A DNA stretch of 64,000 bases. It comes from an uncultured Caulobacterales bacterium. Its GTDB lineage: Bacteria > Pseudomonadota > Alphaproteobacteria > Caulobacterales > Caulobacteraceae. Below, piece by piece: positions 11,170-18,547 of this stretch (the stretch's first letter is position 1; every line of letters starts with the position of its first letter). The stretch covers positions 1-64,000 of the forward strand of contig CAILTK010000079.1 in the NCBI GenBank assembly GCA_903837135.1, read 5' to 3'. The notes under the pieces are model-generated. The model was not told the DNA's origin, ran no database searches, and saw nothing but the letters and a program-made list of their open reading frames with translations. The position numbers were made by a program, and so were the translations under genes.

Positions 11170-11793
11170 ATGAATGTCCTGATCATTGGCGCGGCCGGCA
11201 AGACGGGATCGATCGTCGTCGAGCGGGCCGTGGCGGCCGGACACCATGTGACCGCCTTCGTTCACGATGCGGCGACCTATCGCGCGCCCGCGAACGTCCG
11301 CGTCGTCGCGGGCGACGCGAGCGACCAGGCGAGCGTGGACAAGGCGATGGCCGGGCAGGATGCGGTGATCGACACGATCGGCGGCAAGGCGCCCTACCGC
11401 ACGACGACGCTCGAGCGCAGCGTCGCCGGCGCCGTGGTGGCGGCGATGAAGGCGAACGGTGTGAAGCGCGTCATCGTCATCAGCGCGTTCGGGGTCGGCG
11501 ACTCGGCCGACCAGGCGGGCTGGTTCGTGGAGCACGTCATTGTGCCGACGTGGCTGCGCGGCTCGACCGAAGACAAGGCTGCGATGGAGGCGATCATCCG
11601 CGCCAGCGGCTTCGCCTTCGTCATCGTCCGCCCGGCGATGCTCACGGACGACGACGCCACCGGAAGCGTAAAGGTGTTTCAGGGGCACGACACCGCTCAC
11701 AAGATCAGCCGGGCCGACGTGGCGCAGTTCTGCGTCGACCAGCTGACGCGCGACGACCATGTCGGCCGTGCGGTGACGATCGCCAACGCGTGA
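11170..11793 (+). CDS. NAD(P)-binding protein, atypical SDR (NmrA/YwnB-like)
   Basis: Rossmann-fold protein of 207 residues. It begins with the dinucleotide motif NVLIIGAAGKTGSIVVERA (GxxGxxG) and has the DAVIDTIGGKAPYR and VKRVIVISAFGVGDS segments of the atypical short-chain dehydrogenase family that includes NAD(P)H-binding anti-sigma-like and flavin-reductase-like proteins. The canonical YxxxK catalytic pair is not evident. A GGGAAGAAA ribosome site precedes the ATG. It is divergent from a MarR regulator and most likely is its target. Possible roles are NADPH sensing or quinone/flavin reduction; undecided. Confidence 0.8.
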   Translation: MNVLIIGAAGKTGSIVVERAVAAGHHVTAFVHDAATYRAPANVRVVAGDASDQASVDKAMAGQDAVIDTIGGKAPYRTTTLERSVAGAVVAAMKANGVKRVIVISAFGVGDSADQAGWFVEHVIVPTWLRGSTEDKAAMEAIIRASGFAFVIVRPAMLTDDDATGSVKVFQGHDTAHKISRADVAQFCVDQLTRDDHVGRAVTIANA

Positions 11794-11840
11794 AGGGCGT
11801 CGCCCGTGCGAACCCTGCGAATTTGAAAGCAAAGCTCCCT

Positions 11841-12197
11841 ATGGAAGACGAAGCAGCGGAACACGTCATCATCGACAGGTTCGTGGTTCCTAAAGCGGCC
11901 ATGCCGGACTTCAGGACCAGAATAGCACTCAGCATGCAGATTATCGCCAAGCAAGCTGGATTCGTCAGCAATAAGTCCTACGAACAAGTAGGGCACAACG
12001 ACGAGTCGACTTACATCACCCTTGTGACCTGGAGAAGCCGAGAAGACTTCGAAGAGTCCCTGCCATGCGTTCAGACGGAATATGAACGGGCCTCCTATGA
12101 CCCGAGCAAAATGATGGAAAGTCTTCACATCGCCTTTGATAGGGGGATCTATACGGAAGTGAAAAGCCAGCGGCCGGTTGAAGGCGCCGGCGCCTAG
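11841..12197 (+). CDS. Antibiotic-biosynthesis-monooxygenase (ABM) domain protein
   Basis: Small ferredoxin-like (dimeric alpha/beta barrel) protein of 118 residues. IIDRFVVPKAAMPDFRTRI at the N-terminus, then GFVSNKSYEQ and the YITLVTWRSREDFEES block match ABM/quinol monooxygenase-like proteins. ATG at 11841 is the first good start after the preceding gene (47 bp spacing). Its stop codon overlaps the stop of the convergent alcohol dehydrogenase (12194-12197). Many members are cofactor-free oxygenases but many have no shown activity. Confidence 0.72.
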   Translation: MEDEAAEHVIIDRFVVPKAAMPDFRTRIALSMQIIAKQAGFVSNKSYEQVGHNDESTYITLVTWRSREDFEESLPCVQTEYERASYDPSKMMESLHIAFDRGIYTEVKSQRPVEGAGA

Positions 12198-13264
12198 AGG
12201 GTGACGACAAGCTTCCTGGCCGAGACGCCTTTTCTGAGCCGCTGCAGGCCTGCCGGGATGGCGTCGAGCCCGTCGCCGACGATTTCCGCCTGCGGTTCGG
12301 CGCGATAGACCCCCGTGGCGAGGGCCGTGGGGAGGAAATCGGCGTAGATCGCGGGGCCGACCTCGTTGTCCTTGAGAGCGCCGCCCCAGATGCCGCTCAC
12401 CGCCACGCCTCGCGGCGCACGCAACGCGAGGATGCGGGTGACGAGTCCTGGCGCGGCGGAAGACACGCGCTTGCCGCCGGGCGCGCGTGCGGCGACCGCC
12501 ATGACCTTCGGCAATGACCCGGCGCCGATCGCCAGCGAGCCGGCGAGCGGGCCCTCGCCGATCGCCGCCACCAGTTCGTCCACCGCCGCCGGACTATTCC
12601 GGTCGATCGTGGCCGCGGCGCCGAGGCCGCGCAGGTAATCGAAGTTGCGAGGCGACGCCGTCGCCACCACGCGATAGCCGGCGTTGCGGGCCAGCTGGAT
12701 CGCGTTGCTGCCGACCCCCGTCGATCCCCCCCACACCAAAACCGTCTCCCGCCGCTCGGGCGGCTTCGCCGTGGGCAGAGCCAGGCCAAGCCCGTCCCGC
12801 TGGAACAATCCGGTCGCGGCGGTGGACAGCTGCAGCGGCAATACCGCGGCCTGCTCGAACGACAGGAAATCGGGGATCGGGGAGGCCATGTGGTCCATGA
12901 GGACGACGTACCGCTGGAACGCGCCCATGGCGGCCCGGTTCGTCGACCGTTCGAGTCCGAGCGCGTGCCCGAGCACCCGGTCGCCGGCCCTGAACCTGAC
13001 GACGCCCGGGCCAACCTCGACGACCTCGCCCGCCACGTCTCCGCCGATCACGGCCGGGAACGTCACCCACGGCAGGATGAGCCGGTAGCCGACGCCGGGT
13101 ATGCCATCCACCAGGTTCAGGCCGACGGCTCGCGCCCGCACCACCACCTCGTTCGCCCCTGGGCGCGTATACGGCGCAGGACCGACCTCGAAGGGGCGGC
13201 CGCGCTTCGGCAGCCAGAGAGCAAGGTTTTCGGGGGCCGGGCCCGGCGGGGTTTCGCTGGTCAT
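12194..13264 (-). CDS. Zinc-type (MDR) alcohol dehydrogenase family protein
   Basis: Medium-chain dehydrogenase/reductase, 356 residues. It has the GroES-like N-terminal domain (NEVVVRARAVGLNLVDGI, then GDVAGEVVEVGPGVVRFRAGDRV) and a Rossmann domain with VLVWGGSTGVGSNAIQLA. The catalytic zinc ligands of true alcohol dehydrogenases are absent (no Cys in the GDV..GDRV region), so it belongs to the zinc-free quinone/enoyl reductase side. Start ATG at 13264; a TTG two codons upstream is also open. Its start abuts a 37-bp palindrome shared with a divergent TetR gene, so it is very probably that repressor's target. Confidence 0.87.
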   Translation of the reverse strand: MTSETPPGPAPENLALWLPKRGRPFEVGPAPYTRPGANEVVVRARAVGLNLVDGIPGVGYRLILPWVTFPAVIGGDVAGEVVEVGPGVVRFRAGDRVLGHALGLERSTNRAAMGAFQRYVVLMDHMASPIPDFLSFEQAAVLPLQLSTAATGLFQRDGLGLALPTAKPPERRETVLVWGGSTGVGSNAIQLARNAGYRVVATASPRNFDYLRGLGAAATIDRNSPAAVDELVAAIGEGPLAGSLAIGAGSLPKVMAVAARAPGGKRVSSAAPGLVTRILALRAPRGVAVSGIWGGALKDNEVGPAIYADFLPTALATGVYRAEPQAEIVGDGLDAIPAGLQRLRKGVSARKLVVTL

Positions 13265-13270
13265 GGCCAA

Positions 13271-13307
13271 AACTAGGCACCGACTAGTTACTAGTCAATG
13301 CCTAGTT
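13271..13307. promoter_or_regulatory. Large TetR-type operator palindrome
   Basis: A 37-bp near-perfect dyad: AACTAGGCA-CC-GACTAGT-T-ACTAGTC-AA-TGCCTAGTT, with only the two symmetric dinucleotides mismatched. It fills most of the 81-bp gap between the divergent dehydrogenase (start 13264) and tetR-type gene (start 13346). Size and location are those of a self- and target-controlling TetR operator. Confidence 0.85.
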
Positions 13308-13345
13308 TGCTTTGCGATCCACGCCTGTCACGCTACTTTCGGCTC

Positions 13346-13951
13346 ATGCCCAAACAGCCTTTCCATCATGGCAACCTCCGTACTGAACTGCTCGAGCGGG
13401 CCGAGGCCGTGCTGCGCGTAAGGGGGGCCGATGCGCTGTCGCTCCGCGAGCTGGCCCGAGACGCCGGCGTGAGCCATGGGGCGCCGCGCAGTCACTTCGT
13501 CGATCGAAGCGCCCTGCTGGACGCCCTCGCCGCCCGCGGCTTCGATCGTCTCGCCGAAGCCATCGAACGTGCGGTGACGAGCCTGCAGTCCGACCCCGAA
13601 GCGCGACGCGAAATGCTCCGCGCGGCTGGCGGCGCCTACCTTGACTTCGCGACCCACAATTCAGCGCTCCTGACCCTCATGGTCGCTGCGAAAGCCGACA
13701 CCCCGTCGGGCCCCGTTCACGACGCTGCGGCGCGCCTCTTCATCTCCATGACCACGCTCGTGACCAAGGCGATCGGCGATCGGGTGCTGGACGCTGCGAT
13801 CATCAGTCGCCTCACGCTCCTCCTGTCGGCGACAATTCAGGGGATCTCCTCCCTCGTGATCTCTGGACGCATCCCGGTCGCACAGGGGGATGTCCTTCTC
13901 GACGACGCCGTTCGCATCTTCGTGGCGGGAGCCCTTAGCGACATGCCTTAG
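13346..13951 (+). CDS. TetR/AcrR-family regulator
   Basis: Repressor of 201 residues. The N-terminal HTH is clear: LRTELLERAEAVLRVRGADALSLRELARDAGVSHGAPRSHFVDRSALLDALAARGF (about 11-65). The C-terminal helical ligand domain resembles the WHG-type (TetR_C) group. ATG at 13346 is chosen because it precedes the HTH by the usual 9 residues; a further upstream start would lie inside the operator. Divergent from the MDR dehydrogenase with a shared 37-bp palindrome. Confidence 0.88.
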   Translation: MPKQPFHHGNLRTELLERAEAVLRVRGADALSLRELARDAGVSHGAPRSHFVDRSALLDALAARGFDRLAEAIERAVTSLQSDPEARREMLRAAGGAYLDFATHNSALLTLMVAAKADTPSGPVHDAAARLFISMTTLVTKAIGDRVLDAAIISRLTLLLSATIQGISSLVISGRIPVAQGDVLLDDAVRIFVAGALSDMP

Positions 13952-14032
13952 CAAAAGGGCGGCTGGCGGCTTCCTGGGCGGGTGGCGATCGGCGGATGGA
14001 CAATCTCCGGCCCCGGCGTCGTCAGCATCTCA

Positions 14033-14599
14033 TCAGTCATCGCCGCCAAACCTTCGGACGAGGATGTCCAATCGGTCCTCGGCGCCCGCAGCGGGAATCC
14101 GTTCGGATTGCATCAGGACGACCATTCCGTGGAGCGCGCTCCACAGCACTTCGGCTAAAAATATGGCATCCTGCCGCTCCGGCCCAAGCGCCTTCACGAA
14201 GGCGGTGAAAGCCGCGCGAAGGGCCGGCGGCGTTTCCTCGCTGGCGAATTTGATCTTTGTCGGCAAGACGAACATCGCCTCGTAGACGACCGGCCGCGAA
14301 CCGGCAAAATCCAGATAGGCGGCGCAGACATTGCGCAAGGTATCGCCGGCCACGTTTTCAGTTTCCGCTTCGAGGCGCGCCGCAAGTTCCTCGAATCCTT
14401 GGGTCGCCACCGCGGCCATGATCTCGGCCTTGCCTTTGAAATGGCTGTAGAGAACCGGCTGGCTATAATCGATCAGCCCCGCGAGACGGCGGGTGGTGAC
14501 CGCGTCCCAGCCTTCGGCTTCGGCCAGTTCGCGCGCCGTAGCCAGAATGAGCTCATAGCGCTCCGCGCGCTGGCGCTCTTTGCGTTCAACGATCGACAT
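14033..14599 (-). CDS. TetR-family regulator with WHG-type C-terminal domain
   Basis: Repressor of 188 residues. HTH: RAERYELILATARELAEAEGWDAVTTRRLAGLIDYSQPVLYSHFKGKAEIMAAVA (about 12-66). The C-terminal half (DTLRNVCAAYLDFAGSRPVVYEAMF, LWSALHGMVVL) is the TetR_C WHG domain. Divergent from a DUF4267 membrane protein across 104 bp that contain a dyad overlapping a -35 box, so it likely represses that gene and the following SnoaL-like frame. Confidence 0.88.
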   Translation of the reverse strand: MSIVERKERQRAERYELILATARELAEAEGWDAVTTRRLAGLIDYSQPVLYSHFKGKAEIMAAVATQGFEELAARLEAETENVAGDTLRNVCAAYLDFAGSRPVVYEAMFVLPTKIKFASEETPPALRAAFTAFVKALGPERQDAIFLAEVLWSALHGMVVLMQSERIPAAGAEDRLDILVRRFGGDD

Positions 14600-14632
14600 C
14601 CAGAAATCCTATCGCTGCACGACGTTCTGTCA

Positions 14633-14667
14633 ACGCTAGTTTTTTCCTTGACGCAAAATACTAGCGT
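14633..14667. promoter_or_regulatory. Putative TetR operator overlapping a promoter
   Basis: Arms ACGCTAGT (14633-14640) and ACTAGCGT (14660-14667) form an exact 8-bp inverted repeat with a 19-bp spacer. The spacer contains TTGACG (14648-14653), a good -35 match for the rightward gene. A further CGCTAG follows immediately. Binding here would block the promoter of the gene at 14704. Confidence 0.65.
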
Positions 14668-14703
14668 CGCTAGATTGTCTGCAGATGACAGGAGCGAGCC
14701 CTA

Positions 14704-15105
14704 ATGACCCAAGCCCACCTACTGATCCAAGCCGGATATGTGCTTTCAGGCCTGATCGCGGCCGCAATTCTCTTTCTCGGCGCGCGCTTCTGGCTGGCGC
14801 CCGCCACCGCTTCCGCCGGCTTCGGCATCGCCGATTCACCACCCCTGTCGACCGGCTTCACCGCCTGGCTGTCGGTGAAGGGCACGCGAGATATCGTCGC
14901 CTGCCTCTTCGTCGTCCTGCTCATCGCCCGGGGATCGCCGCGCCTGCTCGGCGAATTCATGCTCATCGCCAGCCTGATCGCCTTTGGCGACATGGTGAGC
15001 GTGCTTCGCTCGGGCAGAAGCCGAGCCCTCGCCTTCGGCATGCACGGCCTTACGGGGCTGGTCATCGTCGCAACGGGCGCCTGCCTGATCTTCGGCGCCC
15101 AGTAA
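14704..15105 (+). CDS. DUF4267-type small integral membrane protein
   Basis: Protein of 133 residues with four predicted membrane segments (about 8-28, 58-78, 82-102 and 110-131). The sequence order FLGARFWLAP, GFGI, TAWLSVKGTRDIVACLFV and ALAFGMHGLTGL matches DUF4267 proteins, which are of unknown function and often sit beside TetR regulators. A GGAGCG ribosome site lies 8 nt upstream. It is probably co-transcribed with the interrupted SnoaL-like frame 55 bp downstream. Confidence 0.8.
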   Translation: MTQAHLLIQAGYVLSGLIAAAILFLGARFWLAPATASAGFGIADSPPLSTGFTAWLSVKGTRDIVACLFVVLLIARGSPRLLGEFMLIASLIAFGDMVSVLRSGRSRALAFGMHGLTGLVIVATGACLIFGAQ

Positions 15106-15160
15106 CAACCGGTCCCACTAACGATCGATCTAACGCCTCAACACTGGAAAGGACTACACA

Positions 15161-15598
15161 ATGACGACCTCGAACCATGCTGATCTGGTCAAACTCGGCC
15201 ACCGCTTCGCCGAGATCATGTCCAGCCACGACGTATCGCGCTTCGACGAGATCAAGTCGCCCCACTAAATCAACCACAACGCCTTCGCCGAACCGGGCCT
15301 CGAGGGTTCAAAGAAGGTGCTTGGCGCCATCATCGCCGGCGTGCCCGACCTCAACGTGACGGCGGAAGACGTCTTCGTCTCCGCGGATGGCTCCCGCGTG
15401 GTCGGCCGCTATCGCTACGACGGCACGCACACCGGAAACCTTCTCGGCTACTCCGGTACGGGCAAGCCCTTCGCCATGCATTCGATCGACATCTGGCGGG
15501 TCGAGGACGGGAAATTCGTCGAGCACTGGGACGAACTCAACACCCTCGACGTCTTCATTCAAATGGGCGCCGTCTCCCCGCCTCGCCAACCGTCATAA
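15161..15598 (+). pseudogene. SnoaL-like (NTF2-fold) ester cyclase gene interrupted by one stop codon
   Basis: From the ATG at 15161 (GGAAAGGA ribosome site upstream) the frame reads 35 codons, hits TAA at 15266-15268, and then continues in the same frame to a normal stop at 15598. Translating through gives a 145-residue NTF2-fold protein of ordinary length: MSSHDVSRFDEI, then H-stop-INHNAFAEPGLEG, then YDGTHTG, FAMHSIDIWRVEDGKFVEHWDELN. The interrupted position is the Tyr/Phe of the family's 'xxxYINHN' motif, so a single TAC or TAT to TAA change explains it. Either a recent nonsense mutation or a base-call error; reinitiation at GTG 15317 would give only half the fold. Confidence 0.8.
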
Positions 15599-15645
15599 CC
15601 CGCCGGCTGGCAGAATACGTGGGCGGCGGCTTCGTCCGGCGACCG

Positions 15646-16377
15646 TCACACCTGGGCCATGCCGCCGTCGACGTAGAGTTCGGCGCCGGTCACGAAGCTT
15701 GCTTCGTCACTGAGCAGGAACCACGCGGCGGCGGCGACCTCCTCCGCCCGGGCCATGCGGGCCAGCGGTATCTGGCTGACGATCCCGTAGCGCATTTCGA
15801 CTGGGATCGACGCCATCATGGCGGTGTCCGTGGGACCGGGGCTCAGGATGTTCACGCGCACGCCGCGCGGCGCGAGTTCGGTGGTCCAGCCACGTACGTA
15901 CGAGCGTAGGGCCGCCTTGGTCGCGGCATATGTTCCATAATGCGTCGCCCCTTTCACGTCGGCGACCGACCCCAAGAACAGCGCCGCGCCCCCGGCCGCC
16001 ATGAAAGGCGCCGCCGCCCGCATGGTGAGGAGGGCGCCGCGCACGTTCACCGCGAAATGGCGGTCGAAATGCTCCGGCGTGGTCTCTTTCAGGTCCGCCG
16101 GTTCCATGATGCCGGCGTTGTAGACCAGCGCATCGATTTGCCCGCCTTGCGCCTCGACTGTCGCGACGACCCGTTCAATATCCGTCGGGTCGCTCGCATC
16201 GGCCACCAGGCTGCGCGCGGCAGGGCCGATTTGGGCGACCGCCGCTTCGACATCAACAGCCCGACGGCCGGTCAGGAAGACCAGGGCGCCTTCTTTCGCC
16301 AGCCGCGCGGCGATGGCCAGACCGATGCCGCTCGCTCCGCCCGTCACCAGAGCGACTTTGTTCGTCGTGGCTGGCAT
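15646..16377 (-). CDS. SDR-family NAD(P)-dependent oxidoreductase
   Basis: Classical short-chain dehydrogenase of 243 residues. Visible are the cofactor motif TGGASGIG (about 12-19), NAG (NAGIMEP), the catalytic Ser in FLGSVADVKG and the YAATK pair, then the PGPTDT loop. It starts on the last base of the upstream hydroxylase gene (CTGATG, 1-nt overlap), so the two are translationally coupled. Probably oxidises a hydroxyl product of the same pathway or reduces a quinone/ketone; substrate unknown. Confidence 0.9.
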   Translation of the reverse strand: MPATTNKVALVTGGASGIGLAIAARLAKEGALVFLTGRRAVDVEAAVAQIGPAARSLVADASDPTDIERVVATVEAQGGQIDALVYNAGIMEPADLKETTPEHFDRHFAVNVRGALLTMRAAAPFMAAGGAALFLGSVADVKGATHYGTYAATKAALRSYVRGWTTELAPRGVRVNILSPGPTDTAMMASIPVEMRYGIVSQIPLARMARAEEVAAAAWFLLSDEASFVTGAELYVDGGMAQV

Positions 16378-17555
16378 CAGTTCAGCCCCCGCTGGTATTC
16401 GCTGTGCAGACGCGCTGCGGTCGGGGAGTCGAATAAGTTATCGAGACGAGCGCGTGCGGCCATCTGGCGGAACGTACCGTTCAATGTAGGATCGCCGGCG
16501 TCGTGCATCGTGTCGGTCATCCAGGCGCTGAACTCCTGGTACTTCCAGATGTGCGGCAGGACCGTGCTTGAATAGGCGTCCAGCGCCGCTCTGTCATGAT
16601 CGCGCACCGCACGCACCAGCGCCTGGGCGAGCACATCCACGTCGTAGAGCGCGAGATTCATTCCCTTGGCGCCCGTGGGCGGCCAGAGGTGGGCGGCATC
16701 GCCAACGAGGAAGAGATTCCGATATTGCATCGGCGCATAGACCACCGATCGCATGGGCACGACGTCCTTGTCGTGAACCTCGGCATTCTCCACCGTGCCG
16801 TCGCCGAGACGGAGCCGGATTTCATCCCAGATCCGCGCATCCGGCCAGTCCGCCGGTCCATCGCTGAGCGCGCACTGCAGGTAATACCGGCTTCGCTGGG
16901 GGCCGCGCGGAAGCTGCGCGACAAAGCCGTAGTCGCTGACGCCCATGATCGGATGGCCGGTGACAGGCGCTTCGACCAGCGCGGCCAGCCACGCATAACC
17001 GAAATCATGGCTGTACTTCGTCAAGACACCATCCGGGATCGACGCCCGGCTGACACCGTGCTCGGCGTCGCACCCGACGATGTAGTCGCAGACCAGCTCG
17101 TGCGAGCCTGCACCATCTGAATAGCTGACCCGTGGACGCCGGTCTTCGTCATTTTGGATCGACACGTCGGTGACGCTGAAGCGGACGTCACCGGCCATCA
17201 CATCGATCAGTTCCCGCAACAGGCTGTTGACGAGCATTTGCTGGGTGCAGAACCGTCCAGGGCTGCCATCGTCTTCGATGGTCTCGAAAACGCGGCCAAC
17301 GCCGTTGATACGATAATCAATGGTCTGGGCGAGCGGGCCGGCAAGGAGCTTGTCCGCCAGTCCCCATCGTTCGAACATACGCACCGCGCGGGCGTCGACG
17401 ACGCCGGCGCGTTGCCGCACTTCGAGGCGATCCCGATCGATCCGTTCGAGAACGACACAGTCTATACCCGATGTCCGCAGGAACGTCGCCAACGCCAGAC
17501 CAGACACTCCGGCCCCAATGATGACGACCGAAGTATGATCCTTAGCGTAAGTCAT
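16377..17555 (-). CDS. PobA-like flavoprotein aromatic hydroxylase
   Basis: Class A FAD monooxygenase of 392 residues, the size of 4-hydroxybenzoate 3-monooxygenase (PobA). FAD motifs are present: VVIIGAGVSGLALATFL with ER (VLERIDRD), CDYIVGCDAEHGVSR, and LFLVGDAAHLWPPTGAKGMNLA. The RSRYYLQ segment that lines the PobA active site is conserved. However the PobA segment that supplies substrate-binding Tyr201 reads PIMGVSDYGF here and lacks that Tyr by my alignment, so the substrate may be another phenolic acid. Divergent from an AraC regulator, the arrangement seen for pobA/pobR in other bacteria. Confidence 0.82.
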   Translation of the reverse strand: MTYAKDHTSVVIIGAGVSGLALATFLRTSGIDCVVLERIDRDRLEVRQRAGVVDARAVRMFERWGLADKLLAGPLAQTIDYRINGVGRVFETIEDDGSPGRFCTQQMLVNSLLRELIDVMAGDVRFSVTDVSIQNDEDRRPRVSYSDGAGSHELVCDYIVGCDAEHGVSRASIPDGVLTKYSHDFGYAWLAALVEAPVTGHPIMGVSDYGFVAQLPRGPQRSRYYLQCALSDGPADWPDARIWDEIRLRLGDGTVENAEVHDKDVVPMRSVVYAPMQYRNLFLVGDAAHLWPPTGAKGMNLALYDVDVLAQALVRAVRDHDRAALDAYSSTVLPHIWKYQEFSAWMTDTMHDAGDPTLNGTFRQMAARARLDNLFDSPTAARLHSEYQRGLN

Positions 17556-17604
17556 GATTTAACCCTCTAATATACTTATTATCGCCTGACGCCAGGGCGA
17601 TGGC

Positions 17605-18546
17605 GTGGATCCGCTTGTGACCGCAACGCCTCCATCGTCGACATCAAGGCTGAACATACTCGGCGGGGAGGTTGACTTAAACGCGAAATTCAGCCAATAT
17701 ATATCGAGTTTTTGCCAATGTCTGGAAGTTCGCCCGTTGCCTATCCTGCGACAGTGGAATGACCTCGCCGAGCTCATGCCGACGGTCGAAGCGGCGCGCG
17801 GGGACGTCGTCACGATCGGCGTCGAAATGGTCACGGAAGGCTTGGAGCTGGATGATCACTTCCACCGGAAGGCGGAGCTCCTATTGGGACTCTCCGGGGT
17901 CTTTCGGTGTGAAGTCGAAGGGGGAATCTGGATCGTGCCGCCCCAGAGCGCGCTCTGGGTGCCTGGCGGCATGGTGCACCGGATCGCGGCCTCCGGGATG
18001 ATCGATAGCTATGCGGCCTTCGTCCAACCGGCTGCGACCTCGAACCTGCCGACCACGTGCTGCACCATCGCCGTCAGTCCCCTGTTGCGCGAGCTGATCG
18101 TCCGAAGCGCGCAGTTCTCGGCGGATCATGAGGCGGACGGAATAGAATCGCAGGTCGCCGCCTTGTTGCTTCATGAGATTTCGACGGCGCCGCCCGACAA
18201 TCTTCACCTGCCCATGCCAACCGATCCCCGGCTTCGATCGATCTTCCAGGACATGATGATCGATCCCGCTGATCGCAGGACCCTCGAGTCGTGGGCGAGA
18301 CGGGCTGGTCTCAGCGTTCGCTCGCTGGAGCGCGTGATCGCCGCTGAGACGGGCATGAGCTTCGGCCGTTGGCGACAACAGTTGAGCATCCTTCTCGCGG
18401 TGCAGTGGCTTGCGAGCGGCGCCTCCGTGAAGCAGGTCTCGGGCGACCTCGGGTACGAGAACGTCAGCAGCTTCGTCACGATGTTTCGAAAGGCGCTCGG
18501 CGTCTCGCCAGCCCGATATATGACGGAGCGCTCACGCAGACATTGA
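17605..18546 (+). CDS. AraC-family regulator (cupin_6-type effector domain)
   Basis: Regulator of up to 313 residues. The N-terminal half is a cupin-like sensor (EGLELDDHFHRKAELLLGLSGVFRCEVEGG, VPGGMVHRI); the C-terminal 100 residues hold two HTH motifs (RTLESWARRAGLSVRSLERVIAAETGMSFGRWR and SVKQVSGDLGYENVSSFVTMFRKALGVSPARYM). Start is uncertain: GTG 17605 has no strong ribosome site and the conserved part begins near codon 47. It faces the PobA-like hydroxylase operon and likely activates it. Its stop is 1 bp from the end of the convergent CoA-transferase gene. Confidence 0.86.
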   Translation: MDPLVTATPPSSTSRLNILGGEVDLNAKFSQYISSFCQCLEVRPLPILRQWNDLAELMPTVEAARGDVVTIGVEMVTEGLELDDHFHRKAELLLGLSGVFRCEVEGGIWIVPPQSALWVPGGMVHRIAASGMIDSYAAFVQPAATSNLPTTCCTIAVSPLLRELIVRSAQFSADHEADGIESQVAALLLHEISTAPPDNLHLPMPTDPRLRSIFQDMMIDPADRRTLESWARRAGLSVRSLERVIAAETGMSFGRWRQQLSILLAVQWLASGASVKQVSGDLGYENVSSFVTMFRKALGVSPARYMTERSRRH

Positions 18547-18547
18547 G

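Noticed and set aside
11043-11840. Long extension of the ABM protein gene
   Set aside because: Residues upstream of 11841 overlap the NAD-binding protein gene in another frame and lack family similarity.
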